The notes: generated from the letters alone by a model not told the origin. A stretch of DNA of 64,000 nucleotides from Neobacillus mesonae (GCA_023715865.1 JAMBOW010000001.1:2232001-2296000), one strand, 5' to 3'. Positions 52,809 through 61,908 are shown, numbered from the stretch's first letter. Program-made: numbers and translations.

Positions 52809-53942
52809 TCACCATAAATTTCTACTTCGTATATACGTTTCACCTTTATACGGAAACCTCATCATGAATTGAAGATCCCTAGCGATGTAAGCCTTAACAG
52901 GCTCCAATTCTTTGATGTTAGCTGATAGATTGTTAAAATAATGCAGTATAAAGGAGTTCACAAAAGTATAAAATTGCTCTCCCAGCTCCTTAGGTTCTTC
53001 GGGAAGGTGGCATTTCCATTCCACGTCTCTAACCTCAACAGCTCCAAGCGAGGGCATAGTATCAAAATACTCATGATCGTCATCCTCGATTACGCTTGCT
53101 TCCAAAGCTTCAATCAGCGAAGGGTTTTCGCTTCTTACATTAAGCAAGGTGCAGGTAAAGGTAAACTCATCTTTCCCGTGAATGGTCAGATGTGCCACAT
53201 TTTCATTGATACCTTGAGTCACGTAAATGGAATGATCGTCTATATACCTCTTAAAGCTATATTCTGCATTAGGACCAAATTCAGAATCTATATCGTCCGT
53301 CGATGGCTTATATGAATATTCACTATTTTTCACGAGCTGACTTACACTGTGAATGCGATCGAAGCTAACTTCATATGCCACGCATACCTGCTTGATTTCT
53401 TCATCACTCCAGCTCTCCAGCACAAACATAGCCTCATATGGGTCCCCTTCAAGTCCGAGAAGATGCGCAAAAGCCGGCTCAGTCTTCATTCCTTCCCTCT
53501 TAAGTGACAGCACTTGCTCGCGAAAGCCCTCACCTGAAAGTCTCAGTACCCGCTCTTCAATCAGCATATGACAGTATGCATTTTGTTGAAGGGTAGGGAT
53601 CGGCTGCCCAAAAATCTCGATCTCCCAATCATCCAACTTAAAATTGGCTTTCATACGTTCTATGCCATTTACTGATTTTTCAGTTAATTCAAAGCCTTCA
53701 TGTTTCCCAAAGCGTGATTTAAGCAGCTGTTTGAACTCCGTAAAATCGTGGACCTCACAAATAATGTCCAGGTCGCTTCCTTCTATATAAATATTTATAG
53801 GTACAGTCCCTGTCAAAATGGGATCGAAGGAATGCAATATGTCCATTAACTCGTATTTGTTAAGAACACGATATGCATCCTGCTGTACTTCATTCCCTTC
53901 TATTAAATAACGTAGGTCTTTATATGAATGTTTGATTTCCAT
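52809..53942 (-). CDS. DUF4269 domain protein with an extra C-terminal domain
   Basis: A 377-residue protein. Residues 1 to about 185 match the DUF4269 family, with DLRYLIEGNEVQQDAY near the start and TGTVPINIYIEGSDLDIICEV near 45, a pattern like the G-x(n)-D-x-D of nucleotidyltransferase folds. Stand-alone DUF4269 proteins are about 180 residues; the second half here, rich in aromatics and ending RSRNLW, is unknown. AGGAG is 9 bases before ATG 53942; 28 more upstream codons are open but not needed. The next upstream gene stops 19 bases before it. Confidence 0.75.
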   Translation of the reverse strand: MEIKHSYKDLRYLIEGNEVQQDAYRVLNKYELMDILHSFDPILTGTVPINIYIEGSDLDIICEVHDFTEFKQLLKSRFGKHEGFELTEKSVNGIERMKANFKLDDWEIEIFGQPIPTLQQNAYCHMLIEERVLRLSGEGFREQVLSLKREGMKTEPAFAHLLGLEGDPYEAMFVLESWSDEEIKQVCVAYEVSFDRIHSVSQLVKNSEYSYKPSTDDIDSEFGPNAEYSFKRYIDDHSIYVTQGINENVAHLTIHGKDEFTFTCTLLNVRSENPSLIEALEASVIEDDDHEYFDTMPSLGAVEVRDVEWKCHLPEEPKELGEQFYTFVNSFILHYFNNLSANIKELEPVKAYIARDLQFMMRFPYKGETYIRSRNLW

Positions 53943-53961
53943 TAGCGATTGCTCCTTAACT

Positions 53962-54492
53962 TTATCTATATAAGAGACGTGCGGTACGATCCACGCAGGC
54001 GAGAAGCATAGGAGGCAGTGCATCATTATACATTTTTATATTTCTAGTAAGCATTGTCTTCATCGATTCATAATCGATATCGGCCACTAGATTCTCTCCT
54101 GCATTCCGAACTCGACTCGTTTTGTCCATAGCTTCTCTGGAATAGGTGTATTCCTCATCTTTATATGTAAAGATAAGAACAGGAGATAACTTCATTTTCG
54201 TTCTATCTCTTAAATTATCATTACGTTCTTTACCATCTGGACCATTTGAAAAAATAGACCAAGTATTGCGCCCTAACCAGGTCATATTATCCTTAATATA
54301 TACCTGAAATCCCGAATGAAGGTCTTCCCCCCTGACACTGACCTCAAGACTATCTATAATCCAGCTCGCAATTTCTAACCTTCTATTACGGTATACTCGC
54401 TTAAGTGAGCCAAAATCCTGGTTCCCGCTTTGCAGTATAGAATCTGTCTTCGAATGCGGCAATAATGGGGCTGTATAAGTATAAATCTCCAT
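53962..54492 (-). CDS. Tubby-like C-terminal domain protein (LURP/YxjI type), putative
   Basis: A 176-residue protein with beta-strand-rich sequence and no signal peptide. GFQVYIKDNMTWLGRNTWSIF near residue 62 and MLLACVDRTARLLYR at the end resemble the LURP/tubby-like proteins found in Bacillales. The assignment is from pattern recall and could be wrong. It is the first of a row of minus-strand genes running to 49895. Confidence 0.55.
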   Translation of the reverse strand: MEIYTYTAPLLPHSKTDSILQSGNQDFGSLKRVYRNRRLEIASWIIDSLEVSVRGEDLHSGFQVYIKDNMTWLGRNTWSIFSNGPDGKERNDNLRDRTKMKLSPVLIFTYKDEEYTYSREAMDKTSRVRNAGENLVADIDYESMKTMLTRNIKMYNDALPPMLLACVDRTARLLYR

Positions 54493-54648
54493 ACGATTCC
54501 ACCCTCTTTGTAATTAAATCGTTGTAATCTCCTATCCTTGAAGGAACGATTTACATCAAAAGTATACCGTTCTCCCCGTCTATTTACCATAAAGTTTAAT
54601 ATCATGGATTTTAATATTTTTTTCACCTAAAGCATGACATTACAAAAT

Positions 54649-54688
54649 AAAAAAACCTGTATAGATCAGAAAGATCCATACAGGTTTT
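54649..54688 (-). terminator. Terminator of the codBA operon
   Basis: AAACCTGTAT-GGATC on the minus strand pairs with GATC-TATACAGGTTT around a short loop and is followed by TTTTATTTT. It begins 22 bases past the codA stop codon. Confidence 0.88.
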
Positions 54689-54709
54689 GTGCTTTGCTCT
54701 ATAGTTCAA

Positions 54710-55978
54710 TTATTTATTAAAGCTGACTTTTTCTGAATTGCCGCCCAGTACAATAGAAGTCTCCTGAGGTTTGGTTTCCGCAATTTTACGGCCTTCTTTG
54801 TAGGAATAAAGTACAGCTGCCTGTTTACGGATGGCCTCGTATTCATTCTCTGCATTCAGAACAATAAAGCTTGCAGGCTTCCCAACTTCGATTCCATATT
54901 TATCCTCGATATGCAGTGTTCTTGCACTGTTCTTCGTGATAAGGTCAATGGAGTTCACAATTTGATCGTAACCCAGAAGCTGAGAGGCATGAATTCCCAT
55001 ATGAAGCACTTGCAGCATATTGCCTGTACCCAGCGGATACCACGGATCAAAAATATCATCATGTCCAAAGCAAATGTTAAGCCCTGCTTCCTGCAGCTCT
55101 TTTACGCGGGTCAATCCTCTTCTCTTCGGATACGTATCAAAACGTCCTTGAAGATGAATGTTCACAAGCGGATTGGATACGAAGTTCAGGTCTGCCATCT
55201 TTAACAATCTGAACAATTTATAAGTGTAGGCATCATTATAAGAGCCCATAGCTGTCGTATGACTGGCTGTCGTGCGTGCGCCTAATCCTCGTTCATAGGC
55301 TTCCTTTGCAACAACTTCCACGAAACGGGACTGTTCATCATCAATTTCATCACAGTGGATATCGATGAGGCGGTCATATTTTTCTGCCAAGTCAAATGCA
55401 ATTTTCATTGATTCCACGCCGTATTCTCTTGTGAATTCGAAGTGCGGGATTCCGCCGACTACATCGACGCCCATCTTCAGTGCCTCTTCCATCAGCTCGG
55501 CTCCGTTCGGATAGGAGAGAATGCCTTCCTGAGGGAAAGCAACAAGCTGGATATCAACATAAGGCGCCAGCTCTTCCTTCACTTCCAGCATTGCTTTAAC
55601 TGCAGTCAAGCTTGGATCCGTTACGTCCACATGCGTGCGGACATGCTGAATGCCTTGAGCAATCTGCCATTTGAGCGCTTTAGTGGAACGTGTCTTGACA
55701 TCTTCATGCGTCAGAAATGCTTTACGCTCCGACCAGCGCTGAATTCCTTCGAACAAGGTTCCGCTTAGGTTCCACTCCGGCTCTCCTGCTGTCAGGGTGG
55801 TATCGAGGTGGATATGCGGTTCTATAAATGGAGGCAGCACGAGGGAACCACCTACGTCAATGACTTCATCATTTGTGCTTGCTTCAAGCGTCTGTGTAAT
55901 TTGTTCAAACTTACCGTCCTTTACGACGATATGCCATAAGCCTTCTTTACCCCGCAATTTTGCGTTCTGTATGATCAT
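54710..55978 (-). CDS. codA: Cytosine deaminase
   Basis: A 422-residue amidohydrolase turning cytosine into uracil and ammonia. [18 protein letters not shown] near residue 52 holds the first metal His pair, [12 protein letters not shown] near 204 a further His and the catalytic Glu, and [19 protein letters not shown] near 303 the metal Asp. The length and [11 protein letters not shown] are as in E. coli CodA. It overlaps codB by 32 bases, so the two are translationally coupled. Uracil feeds the pyrimidine salvage pathway. Confidence 0.95.
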   Translation of the reverse strand: MIIQNAKLRGKEGLWHIVVKDGKFEQITQTLEASTNDEVIDVGGSLVLPPFIEPHIHLDTTLTAGEPEWNLSGTLFEGIQRWSERKAFLTHEDVKTRSTKALKWQIAQGIQHVRTHVDVTDPSLTAVKAMLEVKEELAPYVDIQLVAFPQEGILSYPNGAELMEEALKMGVDVVGGIPHFEFTREYGVESMKIAFDLAEKYDRLIDIHCDEIDDEQSRFVEVVAKEAYERGLGARTTASHTTAMGSYNDAYTYKLFRLLKMADLNFVSNPLVNIHLQGRFDTYPKRRGLTRVKELQEAGLNICFGHDDIFDPWYPLGTGNMLQVLHMGIHASQLLGYDQIVNSIDLITKNSARTLHIEDKYGIEVGKPASFIVLNAENEYEAIRKQAAVLYSYKEGRKIAETKPQETSIVLGGNSEKVSFNK

Positions 55979-57224
55979 TTGTCTTCACCTTTTCTGTAGA
56001 TAATTTTGTAGAGAATACTGTCATTAGCACAATGTAGACAACTGCTGTTCCAAGGAGTGCATTCAGCGGTGTAATCCCTGGAGCAAGCTGTGCAAAAGCA
56101 ACCCCGATCGCCCATGCAAGCATAGCCACCCAGTTCACCTTTTTAAATGCCATGCTGGAAAATTCCTTGTACTGTCTGCGTCTGACGAAGAAATAATCAG
56201 CAATGATGATCGCCCCGATGGATGGGACCGCCGCACCAAGCACGTTGAGAAACCCGACGAAGTTGTTGTACATCCACATCGCTAATACCGTACCGACGAT
56301 ACCATTAATGATGACGAAAAATTTCTTGGAGATCTTCGTAATATTCGCAAAGCCCAAACCGGATGCATACAAAGCATTATCATTTGTCGTCCAAATATTC
56401 AGGCCCAGTACGATAATTGCCGGAACAATCAAGCCTTGCAGGAACATAACTTCAGAGATATCTGAAAGGTTGTAAGCCATTGCGCCAACTGCACCAAACA
56501 GGAACATTAAGGAGTTACCCAGGAAAAACGCGATGACCGTTGCTGTGACCGCCTGTTTTGATGTTTTGGCAAACCGGGTAAAGTCTGGGGTTAGTGTCCC
56601 CCCGCTGATAAAGGACCCGATACAGATGGTCATTGCCGCAGCAACGGTTAAGGTCTCTGTCGGTGCATAATCAAGCAAACCTTGCAGGCCGCCAAGCGAT
56701 TCAGCCCCTTCAAACATGGAGTAACTGCCAAGTATGGCGATTGCGGGAACTGCAATGTAGCCTAGGATTACTAGAGATTTCATACCAAAGATTGCTGAAG
56801 CTGTCATAGCCAGGCCGAAGATAAAAATAAGCAGGTTAACATCCCAGTTCATTGCTTTGGCTACTGGTACAGCGAACATTGCCACACCGACACCAAACCA
56901 ACCGACTTGCGTGAATCCTAACAAGAAGGAAGGCAGATAGGATCCTTTTTCACCAAAAGAGTACTTTGCCAGCAAATGTGTGGACAACCCTGTTTTGGCT
57001 GCAATATGTGCAAGTGCCCCGGTGTAAGCACCGAGCACCAAATTTCCGGCAAGTACGATCAGTATAAATTCGGTGAAGCTCAGGCCGATCCCCAGCTTGC
57101 CTCCCGCCAGCATGCTCGCCGAGAAGAAGGTAAAGCCCAGCATAACGGATAGTGTCTTCCAAAAATTATTTCTCTGCGCTTTCGGTACCGCCTGTAACGA
57201 AAACTCTTGGTCATTTTTACTCAT
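55947..57224 (-). CDS. codB: Cytosine permease (NCS1 family)
   Basis: A 425-residue transporter with about 12 helices. The N-terminal [22 protein letters not shown] near residue 18, and [15 protein letters not shown] near 220, are NCS1 features (the latter the conserved P-D-x-x-R/T-R loop). It imports cytosine with sodium or protons for CodA. GGAGG precedes the ATG. The operon lies behind a PyrR-type attenuator (57266-57481). Confidence 0.95.
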   Translation of the reverse strand: MSKNDQEFSLQAVPKAQRNNFWKTLSVMLGFTFFSASMLAGGKLGIGLSFTEFILIVLAGNLVLGAYTGALAHIAAKTGLSTHLLAKYSFGEKGSYLPSFLLGFTQVGWFGVGVAMFAVPVAKAMNWDVNLLIFIFGLAMTASAIFGMKSLVILGYIAVPAIAILGSYSMFEGAESLGGLQGLLDYAPTETLTVAAAMTICIGSFISGGTLTPDFTRFAKTSKQAVTATVIAFFLGNSLMFLFGAVGAMAYNLSDISEVMFLQGLIVPAIIVLGLNIWTTNDNALYASGLGFANITKISKKFFVIINGIVGTVLAMWMYNNFVGFLNVLGAAVPSIGAIIIADYFFVRRRQYKEFSSMAFKKVNWVAMLAWAIGVAFAQLAPGITPLNALLGTAVVYIVLMTVFSTKLSTEKVKTNDHTERKIAG

Positions 57225-57265
57225 CAGAATACCTCCAAATAAAGTTTCCTGATACCAAAAAAAGC

Positions 57266-57312
57266 AGAAAAAAAGAGACTAATCGCCGTCGTAAAACTGA
57301 CAATTAGCCTCT
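57266..57312 (-). terminator. Attenuator terminator in the codBA leader
   Basis: On the minus strand AGAGGCTAAT-TGTC pairs with GACGGCG-ATTAGTCTCT with a few mismatches and G-U pairs, followed by TTTTTTT. It lies 42 bases before codB, so it can only act as a conditional stop for codBA. Confidence 0.82.
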
Positions 57313-57406
57313 TCTGTACATCACAATCCGCGCGAATATACAGAGCATCCTGTTGACAGAATACGCCCTGTTTACTCGCCGATCACGAAAATCCGCTGCC
57401 CTTGCC

Positions 57407-57420
57407 AGCCTCTCTGGACT
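57407..57420 (-). promoter_or_regulatory. codB: PyrR-binding loop of the codBA attenuator
   Basis: The minus-strand sequence AGTCCAGAGAGGCT (57420-57407) matches the PyrR consensus ARUCCNGNGAGGYU completely. It is framed by CAG/CTG and further CCTTT/AAGG pairing. PyrR with UMP or UTP would stabilise this hairpin and favour the terminator at 57266. A promoter lies 35 bases upstream. Confidence 0.85.
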
Positions 57421-57452
57421 GATTTAAAGGTACCAGTATTTAATTACGTTCT

Positions 57453-57481
57453 ATTATTTTAGAAAAACACCGCTCTGTCAA
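57453..57481 (-). promoter_or_regulatory. codB: Predicted sigma-A promoter of codBA
   Basis: On the minus strand TTGACA (57481-57476) and AATAAT (57458-57453) are 17 bases apart. It stands just upstream of the PyrR-binding loop, as expected for an attenuated leader. Confidence 0.65.
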
Positions 57482-57674
57482 TGTAATAATTATCCAACCA
57501 ACTGAAATTCTTAGATTTATAACTGGTTAGACAATACAACAGCGGTCTCCATTTGCCTGTCCGGCGCGGTCTCAAAGGATTTTAACAATCTAACCTTGTC
57601 TGCGGGAGAAATATTTTAAATCCATACTTGTTTTAAGAAGTGAATGGCCCAAACAGCATCAGCCCAGGTCCCGA

Positions 57675-58145
57675 TTAGAACGGTTTATATCCATTTTCGA
57701 TCCACTTCTTCAGCCGTTCATTTCGATCCTCCAAGAACCGTTTCATATAGGATTGGAGCAACCACCTCTCAGCGATTTTTCCTAATATACCTAAGGGTGC
57801 TTCGAAGGTTAAGACATCTCTCATTAACGTATGATCCCTGTCAACTGAGAAAAAATGATGCTGATGTGCCATGCTGCGAAAAGCGCCCGATTGCATTTCA
57901 TCAGTAAAATAATGAGGACGCTTGAAGGCTGTCACTTTGGAAGTCAATCTCTGCCGCACGCCTAGATGTGTCGCTTCAAACGTTACGGTCTGTCCAAATT
58001 CGATCTTTCCTTCGGTAACACCATCCACCACCTTCTCTTTGGTGTGCTTCCATACAGTTCTGGGGTGAAGACCGATATCCCGTGCCGCATCAAAACATTG
58101 CTCAATCGGTGCACGAATGGTGATGCTGGTCTCTACTGTAACCAT
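57675..58145 (-). CDS. SRPBCC-fold protein
   Basis: A 156-residue START/SRPBCC-type protein. VTVETSITIRAPIEQCFDAARDIGLHP at the start and FRSMAHQHHFFS near 90, then TLMRDVLTFEAPLG near 107, fit the polyketide-cyclase/CoxG-like ligand-binding fold. The C-terminal helix MKRFLEDRNERLKKW is typical. It probably binds a hydrophobic ligand, not identified. AGGAGG precedes the ATG. Confidence 0.82.
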   Translation of the reverse strand: MVTVETSITIRAPIEQCFDAARDIGLHPRTVWKHTKEKVVDGVTEGKIEFGQTVTFEATHLGVRQRLTSKVTAFKRPHYFTDEMQSGAFRSMAHQHHFFSVDRDHTLMRDVLTFEAPLGILGKIAERWLLQSYMKRFLEDRNERLKKWIENGYKPF

Positions 58146-58164
58146 AATTCTACCTCCTGGTTAC

Positions 58165-58770
58165 TTACTTGGTGTACTGTGCATTTTCTGCGAAATAGGC
58201 GGATATAATCTGGGATTCGCCATGTTCCTGATATAGCTTTTTCATCATAGCCGTCCAGCTGTTTATAACTTTAGGGTATTCACCGCTGTACATCTTCTCT
58301 ATATCCAGGTTGTTATTCATCGTAAGGAAAATATCTTTAAGCTCGTAAACAGCATCTACTTTAGCATCATAATTATCCGAAACAGAGATATGTTTAATTC
58401 TCCAGGACATGAAACCCAAAAAATCAGAGATCTCCACAGAGTTCATGTTATGCTCGTATGTAGCTGCCCAGCGTGTATTAGCAAGCGCAAATGCCGCCAT
58501 TTCTGCCTTTTGCATTCTGGATGAGGTGTCGATCAATGCTTTTTCCAAATCCTTAGGTGAGAGCATCTCTTTCTCAAGTCCCATTGTGATCTGGTTTAAA
58601 TCGGTGTATGCCCCATTAATACCGCCCATTTCCAACTCACGACTCATCAATTGGAATAGATAATTCTCATCTTTCTTCTTCGCCTCATATTTGTCTTTGT
58701 AATCCTTTGCGGTAAAGCCCAAAATTATAACGAGAGCCAAAAGTGCGAATATGTACCATTCTTTCTTCAT
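58165..58770 (-). CDS. Membrane-anchored protein of unknown function
   Basis: A 201-residue protein with a single N-terminal hydrophobic segment (WYIFALLALVIILGFTA) that could be an uncleaved anchor, then a largely helical outer domain. No lipobox Cys. The family was not recognised. AAGGAAG precedes the ATG. It lies 19 bases before the SRPBCC gene, so they may be cotranscribed. Confidence 0.65.
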   Translation of the reverse strand: MKKEWYIFALLALVIILGFTAKDYKDKYEAKKKDENYLFQLMSRELEMGGINGAYTDLNQITMGLEKEMLSPKDLEKALIDTSSRMQKAEMAAFALANTRWAATYEHNMNSVEISDFLGFMSWRIKHISVSDNYDAKVDAVYELKDIFLTMNNNLDIEKMYSGEYPKVINSWTAMMKKLYQEHGESQIISAYFAENAQYTK

Positions 58771-58875
58771 GCTGATCTTCCTTTCTAAGCTGCTAATGGT
58801 TACTAATATAGGTTAATAATTCTAACCTAATAATAGCCGAATGGGAAGAATCATTTGTTACATACTAGAAGTAAA

Positions 58876-59370
58876 TTACGCACTTTTGTCCTTCTGCTTG
58901 CTTGTTGATGCCGAGACTGTAATCCAGCTGACCAAAGAGACGAGGGATATCCCCAGCAATACAATATAGATGTTGTAGAACAACGTATTCGTATATTGAT
59001 TTAACCATCCAAACCGGTAAACCGCTGATTCCGGATCGTTCGTAAACCCTCCCAGCTGATTTCTTAAATCGGATATGTCCATTGTGATCAGTAATAAGAA
59101 CGTGAGGATAAAGCAGATAAGAAGGATTGGAACTTCCTTGGAAGCTGCATTCTTTACAGAAACGAATAGATTCTTCATAAAGAAAAAGGTATATATAAGT
59201 AGTCCTATCAAATACAGCAATGCAGGAGCAAGCACCAATATCCCTGGATTTCCATTGCCTGATGTGGAGCCTCCAGGAGGATATTTGAATGTGAATAGAT
59301 CTACAAGTAGAACCAGCAATAAACTGATAAGCACGCTTATACCAAACTTCCTCATATCTCCAAAGTGCAT
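58876..59370 (-). CDS. Multi-spanning membrane protein of unknown function
   Basis: A 164-residue protein with four hydrophobic segments (ISVLISLLLVLLVDLF, ILVLAPALLYLIGLLIYTFF, VPILLICFILTFLLLI and NIYIVLLGISLVSLVSW). A loop GGSTSGNGNPG lies between the first two. No family recognised. AGGAGGG precedes the ATG. It starts 12 bases after the gene at 59383 and is probably cotranscribed. Confidence 0.65.
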   Translation of the reverse strand: MHFGDMRKFGISVLISLLLVLLVDLFTFKYPPGGSTSGNGNPGILVLAPALLYLIGLLIYTFFFMKNLFVSVKNAASKEVPILLICFILTFLLLITMDISDLRNQLGGFTNDPESAVYRFGWLNQYTNTLFYNIYIVLLGISLVSLVSWITVSASTSKQKDKSA

Positions 59371-59382
59371 CCGTTGCCCTCC

Positions 59383-59958
59383 TTATGTGCTTTTAGCCTT
59401 ATCCAATCTAATTCTGTTTAACAGCCTTTCAATCCAGGGAAGCTCATCCCTGTATTTCTCTTCAATTCCGTACTCAAGAAGCTTGCTCCATAAATGATGC
59501 AGTGCCTGCAGCATGCTTTCCAACAAATCATGTCCGGGAAGCATACAATCGACATAAATCATATCGCGTTCAAAGTCGTTTCTTATAACTAAATGGACCT
59601 GATTTTCCTTTGTCCATCTCATTTCCAGCCGCATCGGATCAATGCCGTACATTCGGCTTGTCCTGCCAACATTCATCACCTGTTCTACTGCCTCTAAATA
59701 ATCGCTCCATATGTTATATGCGCTTGGAAAATCAAACCCGATAATCGTCTGCTCATTATTAGTAATCGTAATGGTCATTTGCATAGAGGAAGCCTCAAAT
59801 CTGCCGCTCTCAATGAATCGCTTCATTTCAAAATGATTATCGAGATCGATGTAGCCCTTAGATGGATCTTTTAATAACACTTCAATCTTATCCCTATTTC
59901 CATTGTCCTGCTCAATTAAAGCTCTTGGTTTTTCTAAATACGCCTTACATTGAATCAA
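59383..59958 (-). CDS. Soluble protein of unknown function
   Basis: About 191 residues from TTG 59958, which has GGGGGAG five bases upstream; an ATG seven codons earlier (59979) has only a weak AGGT site. The sequence is mixed alpha/beta, with FDFPSAYNIWSDYLEAVEQV and DMIYVDCMLPGHDLLE as landmarks. No signal peptide. The style recalls small proteins of unknown or immunity function in Bacillales, but I do not recognise it. Confidence 0.6.
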   Translation of the reverse strand: MIQCKAYLEKPRALIEQDNGNRDKIEVLLKDPSKGYIDLDNHFEMKRFIESGRFEASSMQMTITITNNEQTIIGFDFPSAYNIWSDYLEAVEQVMNVGRTSRMYGIDPMRLEMRWTKENQVHLVIRNDFERDMIYVDCMLPGHDLLESMLQALHHLWSKLLEYGIEEKYRDELPWIERLLNRIRLDKAKST

Positions 59959-60058
59959 AAGGACTCCCCCAATACTCATAAAGTACCTGCCTAAAATATT
60001 TTACGCTTATATATGGAATCACTTGTAAAGTATGGATTATATGGCTGAAGATACACTG

Positions 60059-60086
60059 TTGACGCGGTTTTGTTCTGTGTTAAAAT
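60059..60086 (+). promoter_or_regulatory. tsuA: Predicted promoter of tsuAB
   Basis: TTGACG (60059-60064) and TAAAAT (60081-60086) are separated by 16 bases. The start codon of tsuA follows about 60 bases later. No sulfur-control element such as an S-box or T-box was seen. Confidence 0.55.
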
Positions 60087-60148
60087 CAGAATACTGATAA
60101 AGCATAGTAGTTTACTTGTATTTAAGAAAATAAGGAGAGTGAAGTAAG

Positions 60149-61219
60149 TTGTTACAAATGGTCATTACAGGACTTCTGTGCGGTGCCTTGTTGGGATTTG
60201 TGATGCAGCGCGGGCGGTTCTGTCTGACAGGCGGATTCAGAGATATGTATATCGCCAAAGATAACCGCATGTTCTATGCGTTGCTTATAGCTATTTCAGT
60301 TCAAAGCATCGGGGTATTCGCACTTATCCAAACCGGCACTCTACAATATGATGCTGGTCAGTTTTCATGGTTAGCCACTATTCTTGGCTCGTTCATTTTT
60401 GGTATCGGTATTATTCTGGCAGGCGGCTGCGCAACAGGTACATGGTACCGTGCTGGTGAAGGTCTGATCGGAAGCTGGATTGCCCTGTTTGGTTACATGG
60501 CTATGGCTGCGATTATGAAATCTGGCCCGTTGTCTCCGGTTAACACTAGCCTAAGTACGGTAGCCACTTCTACGAATTCGATTCCGGCTACCTTTGGTTT
60601 GTCGGTGTGGCCTTTTATTGTCATTCTGGTCGCAATTACGTTATTCTTGGTAGTAAGACATTTGCGCAAGCCGAAGGTGTTCATTCCAACACTGAAGCCA
60701 AAACGCAAAGGCCTTGCCCACATTTTGTTTGAAAAACGCTGGCATCCATTTGTCACTGCGATTTTGATCGGACTCATCGCCCTGCTGGCTTGGCCGCTCA
60801 GCGCAGCTACTGGCAGAAACTTCGGACTCGGTGTAACTACACCTTCCGCGAACATTCTGCAATATCTCGTTACAGGTGATGACGGCTTTATTAACTGGGG
60901 AGTATTCCTCGTGCTTGGTATTTTCGTCGGATCGTTAATCGCAGCTAAGGCAAGTAAGGAATTCCGTTTCCGCGCTCCTGATGCGAAGACAGCCGTATCC
61001 AGCTTCAGCGGCGGACTCTTAATGGGTTTTGGCGCAAGCTGGGCTGGTGGATGCTCCATCGGTAACGGACTTGTAATGACGGCTATGATGACATGGCAAG
61101 GCTGGATTTCTTTAGTCTTTATGATTCTGGGTACATGGACGGCATCTTACTTTGTATTTGTACGTCCACGTAAGAAAGCAAGCGCTAAGGCTGCTTCTAC
61201 TACAACTGCAACAGCTTAG
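60149..61219 (+). CDS. tsuA: YeeE/YedE-family thiosulfate importer (TsuA)
   Basis: A 356-residue membrane protein with about nine helices and two pseudo-repeats. LAGGCATGTWYRAGEGLIGSW near residue 92 and GASWAGGCSIGNGL near 298 hold the conserved cysteines thought to pass thiosulfate through the channel. An outer QRGRFCLTGGFRDM near 20 is also conserved. The start is TTG 60149, 9 bases after AAGGAGAG. It is followed after 12 bases by a TusA-like gene, the TsuA-TsuB pairing known in Bacillales-like genomes. Confidence 0.9.
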   Translation: MLQMVITGLLCGALLGFVMQRGRFCLTGGFRDMYIAKDNRMFYALLIAISVQSIGVFALIQTGTLQYDAGQFSWLATILGSFIFGIGIILAGGCATGTWYRAGEGLIGSWIALFGYMAMAAIMKSGPLSPVNTSLSTVATSTNSIPATFGLSVWPFIVILVAITLFLVVRHLRKPKVFIPTLKPKRKGLAHILFEKRWHPFVTAILIGLIALLAWPLSAATGRNFGLGVTTPSANILQYLVTGDDGFINWGVFLVLGIFVGSLIAAKASKEFRFRAPDAKTAVSSFSGGLLMGFGASWAGGCSIGNGLVMTAMMTWQGWISLVFMILGTWTASYFVFVRPRKKASAKAASTTTATA

Positions 61220-61231
61220 GAGGAATATAAT

Positions 61232-61456
61232 ATGCAACAAAAACTACAAGTTCTCGGAATGGTTTGTCCTTTCCCTCTTATTGAAGCAAAGGAAGCAATT
61301 AAAACACTAAGCAGTGGTGATGAGCTCGTCATCGATTTCGATTGCACACAAGCAACAGAAAGCATCCCACGCTGGGCTGCGGAAGATGGACATTCGATTA
61401 CAAACTATGAGCAGCTTGATGATGCTTCCTGGACGATTACTGTAAAGAAAAAATAA
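61232..61456 (+). CDS. tsuB: TusA-family sulfur carrier (TsuB)
   Basis: A 74-residue TusA-like protein. The sulfur-carrying Cys is in GMVCPFPLIEAKEAI (C-P-x-P, Cys near 12), and the last part holds the usual helix-strand end. It probably takes up sulfur from thiosulfate delivered by TsuA in the cytosol. AGGAGG lies 7 bases before the ATG. A terminator follows. Confidence 0.93.
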   Translation: MQQKLQVLGMVCPFPLIEAKEAIKTLSSGDELVIDFDCTQATESIPRWAAEDGHSITNYEQLDDASWTITVKKK

Positions 61457-61468
61457 GCTAAACTTTTA

Positions 61469-61515
61469 AAAAGGCGATCCTCATCGGTTAATCCGAAAGG
61501 GATCGCTTTTATTTT
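61469..61515 (+). terminator. Terminator of tsuAB
   Basis: AAAGGCGATCC pairs with GGGATCGCTTTT around about 15 bases, followed by ATTTTG. Confidence 0.8.
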
Positions 61516-61541
61516 GTCAGAAATGTAGACTGCGAATTCCT

Positions 61542-61715
61542 TTACAGCCTATTTTCAAAATCACGCCGATGGTTGTGTTTGTCTATATAAATATCCAGCG
61601 CTTTAATTCCTCGCCGAGCAAGCATAATAAATAGTATGAGACAGTAAATTCCAATAGCTAAAGTACCTAAATAAATTATAATTCCAAAAAAGCCAAACGC
61701 TGATGCTACGTCCAT
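61542..61715 (-). CDS. Small membrane protein, paralog A
   Basis: A 57-residue frame from ATG 61715 to TAA 61542. One long hydrophobic helix (about residues 10-31) is followed by LARRGIKALDIYIDKHNHR and a charged end. The motif LARRGIK-x-LD-x-YI-x-K is shared with the gene just upstream at 61750, so they are tandem duplicates. AGTAGGATGATCAA precedes the ATG, a weak AGGA site. The function is unknown; the basic tail suggests it sits on the cytosolic face of the membrane. Confidence 0.7.
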   Translation of the reverse strand: MDVASAFGFFGIIIYLGTLAIGIYCLILFIMLARRGIKALDIYIDKHNHRRDFENRL

Positions 61716-61749
61716 TTGATCATCCTACTTTCAGTTAAATTTTATTTTG

Positions 61750-61908
61750 TTAAAATTTGTTCTTTTCTATGTAATCGTCAAGAGTTTTTATCCCCCGTCT
61801 TGCCAGCTTGATAAACAGCACCACACAGATAATTCCTATCACCAAGAAACAAAGCTGAATAAGTACAAGAATAGGCGATATGGCAATTGCTGCAGTCCCT
61901 TCATCCAT
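61750..61908 (-). CDS. Small membrane protein, paralog B
   Basis: A 52-residue protein from ATG 61908, which has GGAGGG 6 bases upstream; a longer frame up to 61938 lacks such a site. One hydrophobic helix is followed by FIKLARRGIKTLDDYIEKNK. It is about 35 bases upstream of paralog A and shares its tail motif, indicating a recent tandem duplication or coupled pair. Function unknown. Confidence 0.72.
   Translation of the reverse strand: MDEGTAAIAISPILVLIQLCFLVIGIICVVLFIKLARRGIKTLDDYIEKNKF

Noticed and set aside
57515..57620. Minus-strand frame containing ADKVRLLKSFETAPDRQ upstream of the codB promoter
   Set aside because: Protein-like but only about 30 codons with stops on both sides and no ribosome site; might be a remnant, not supportable.
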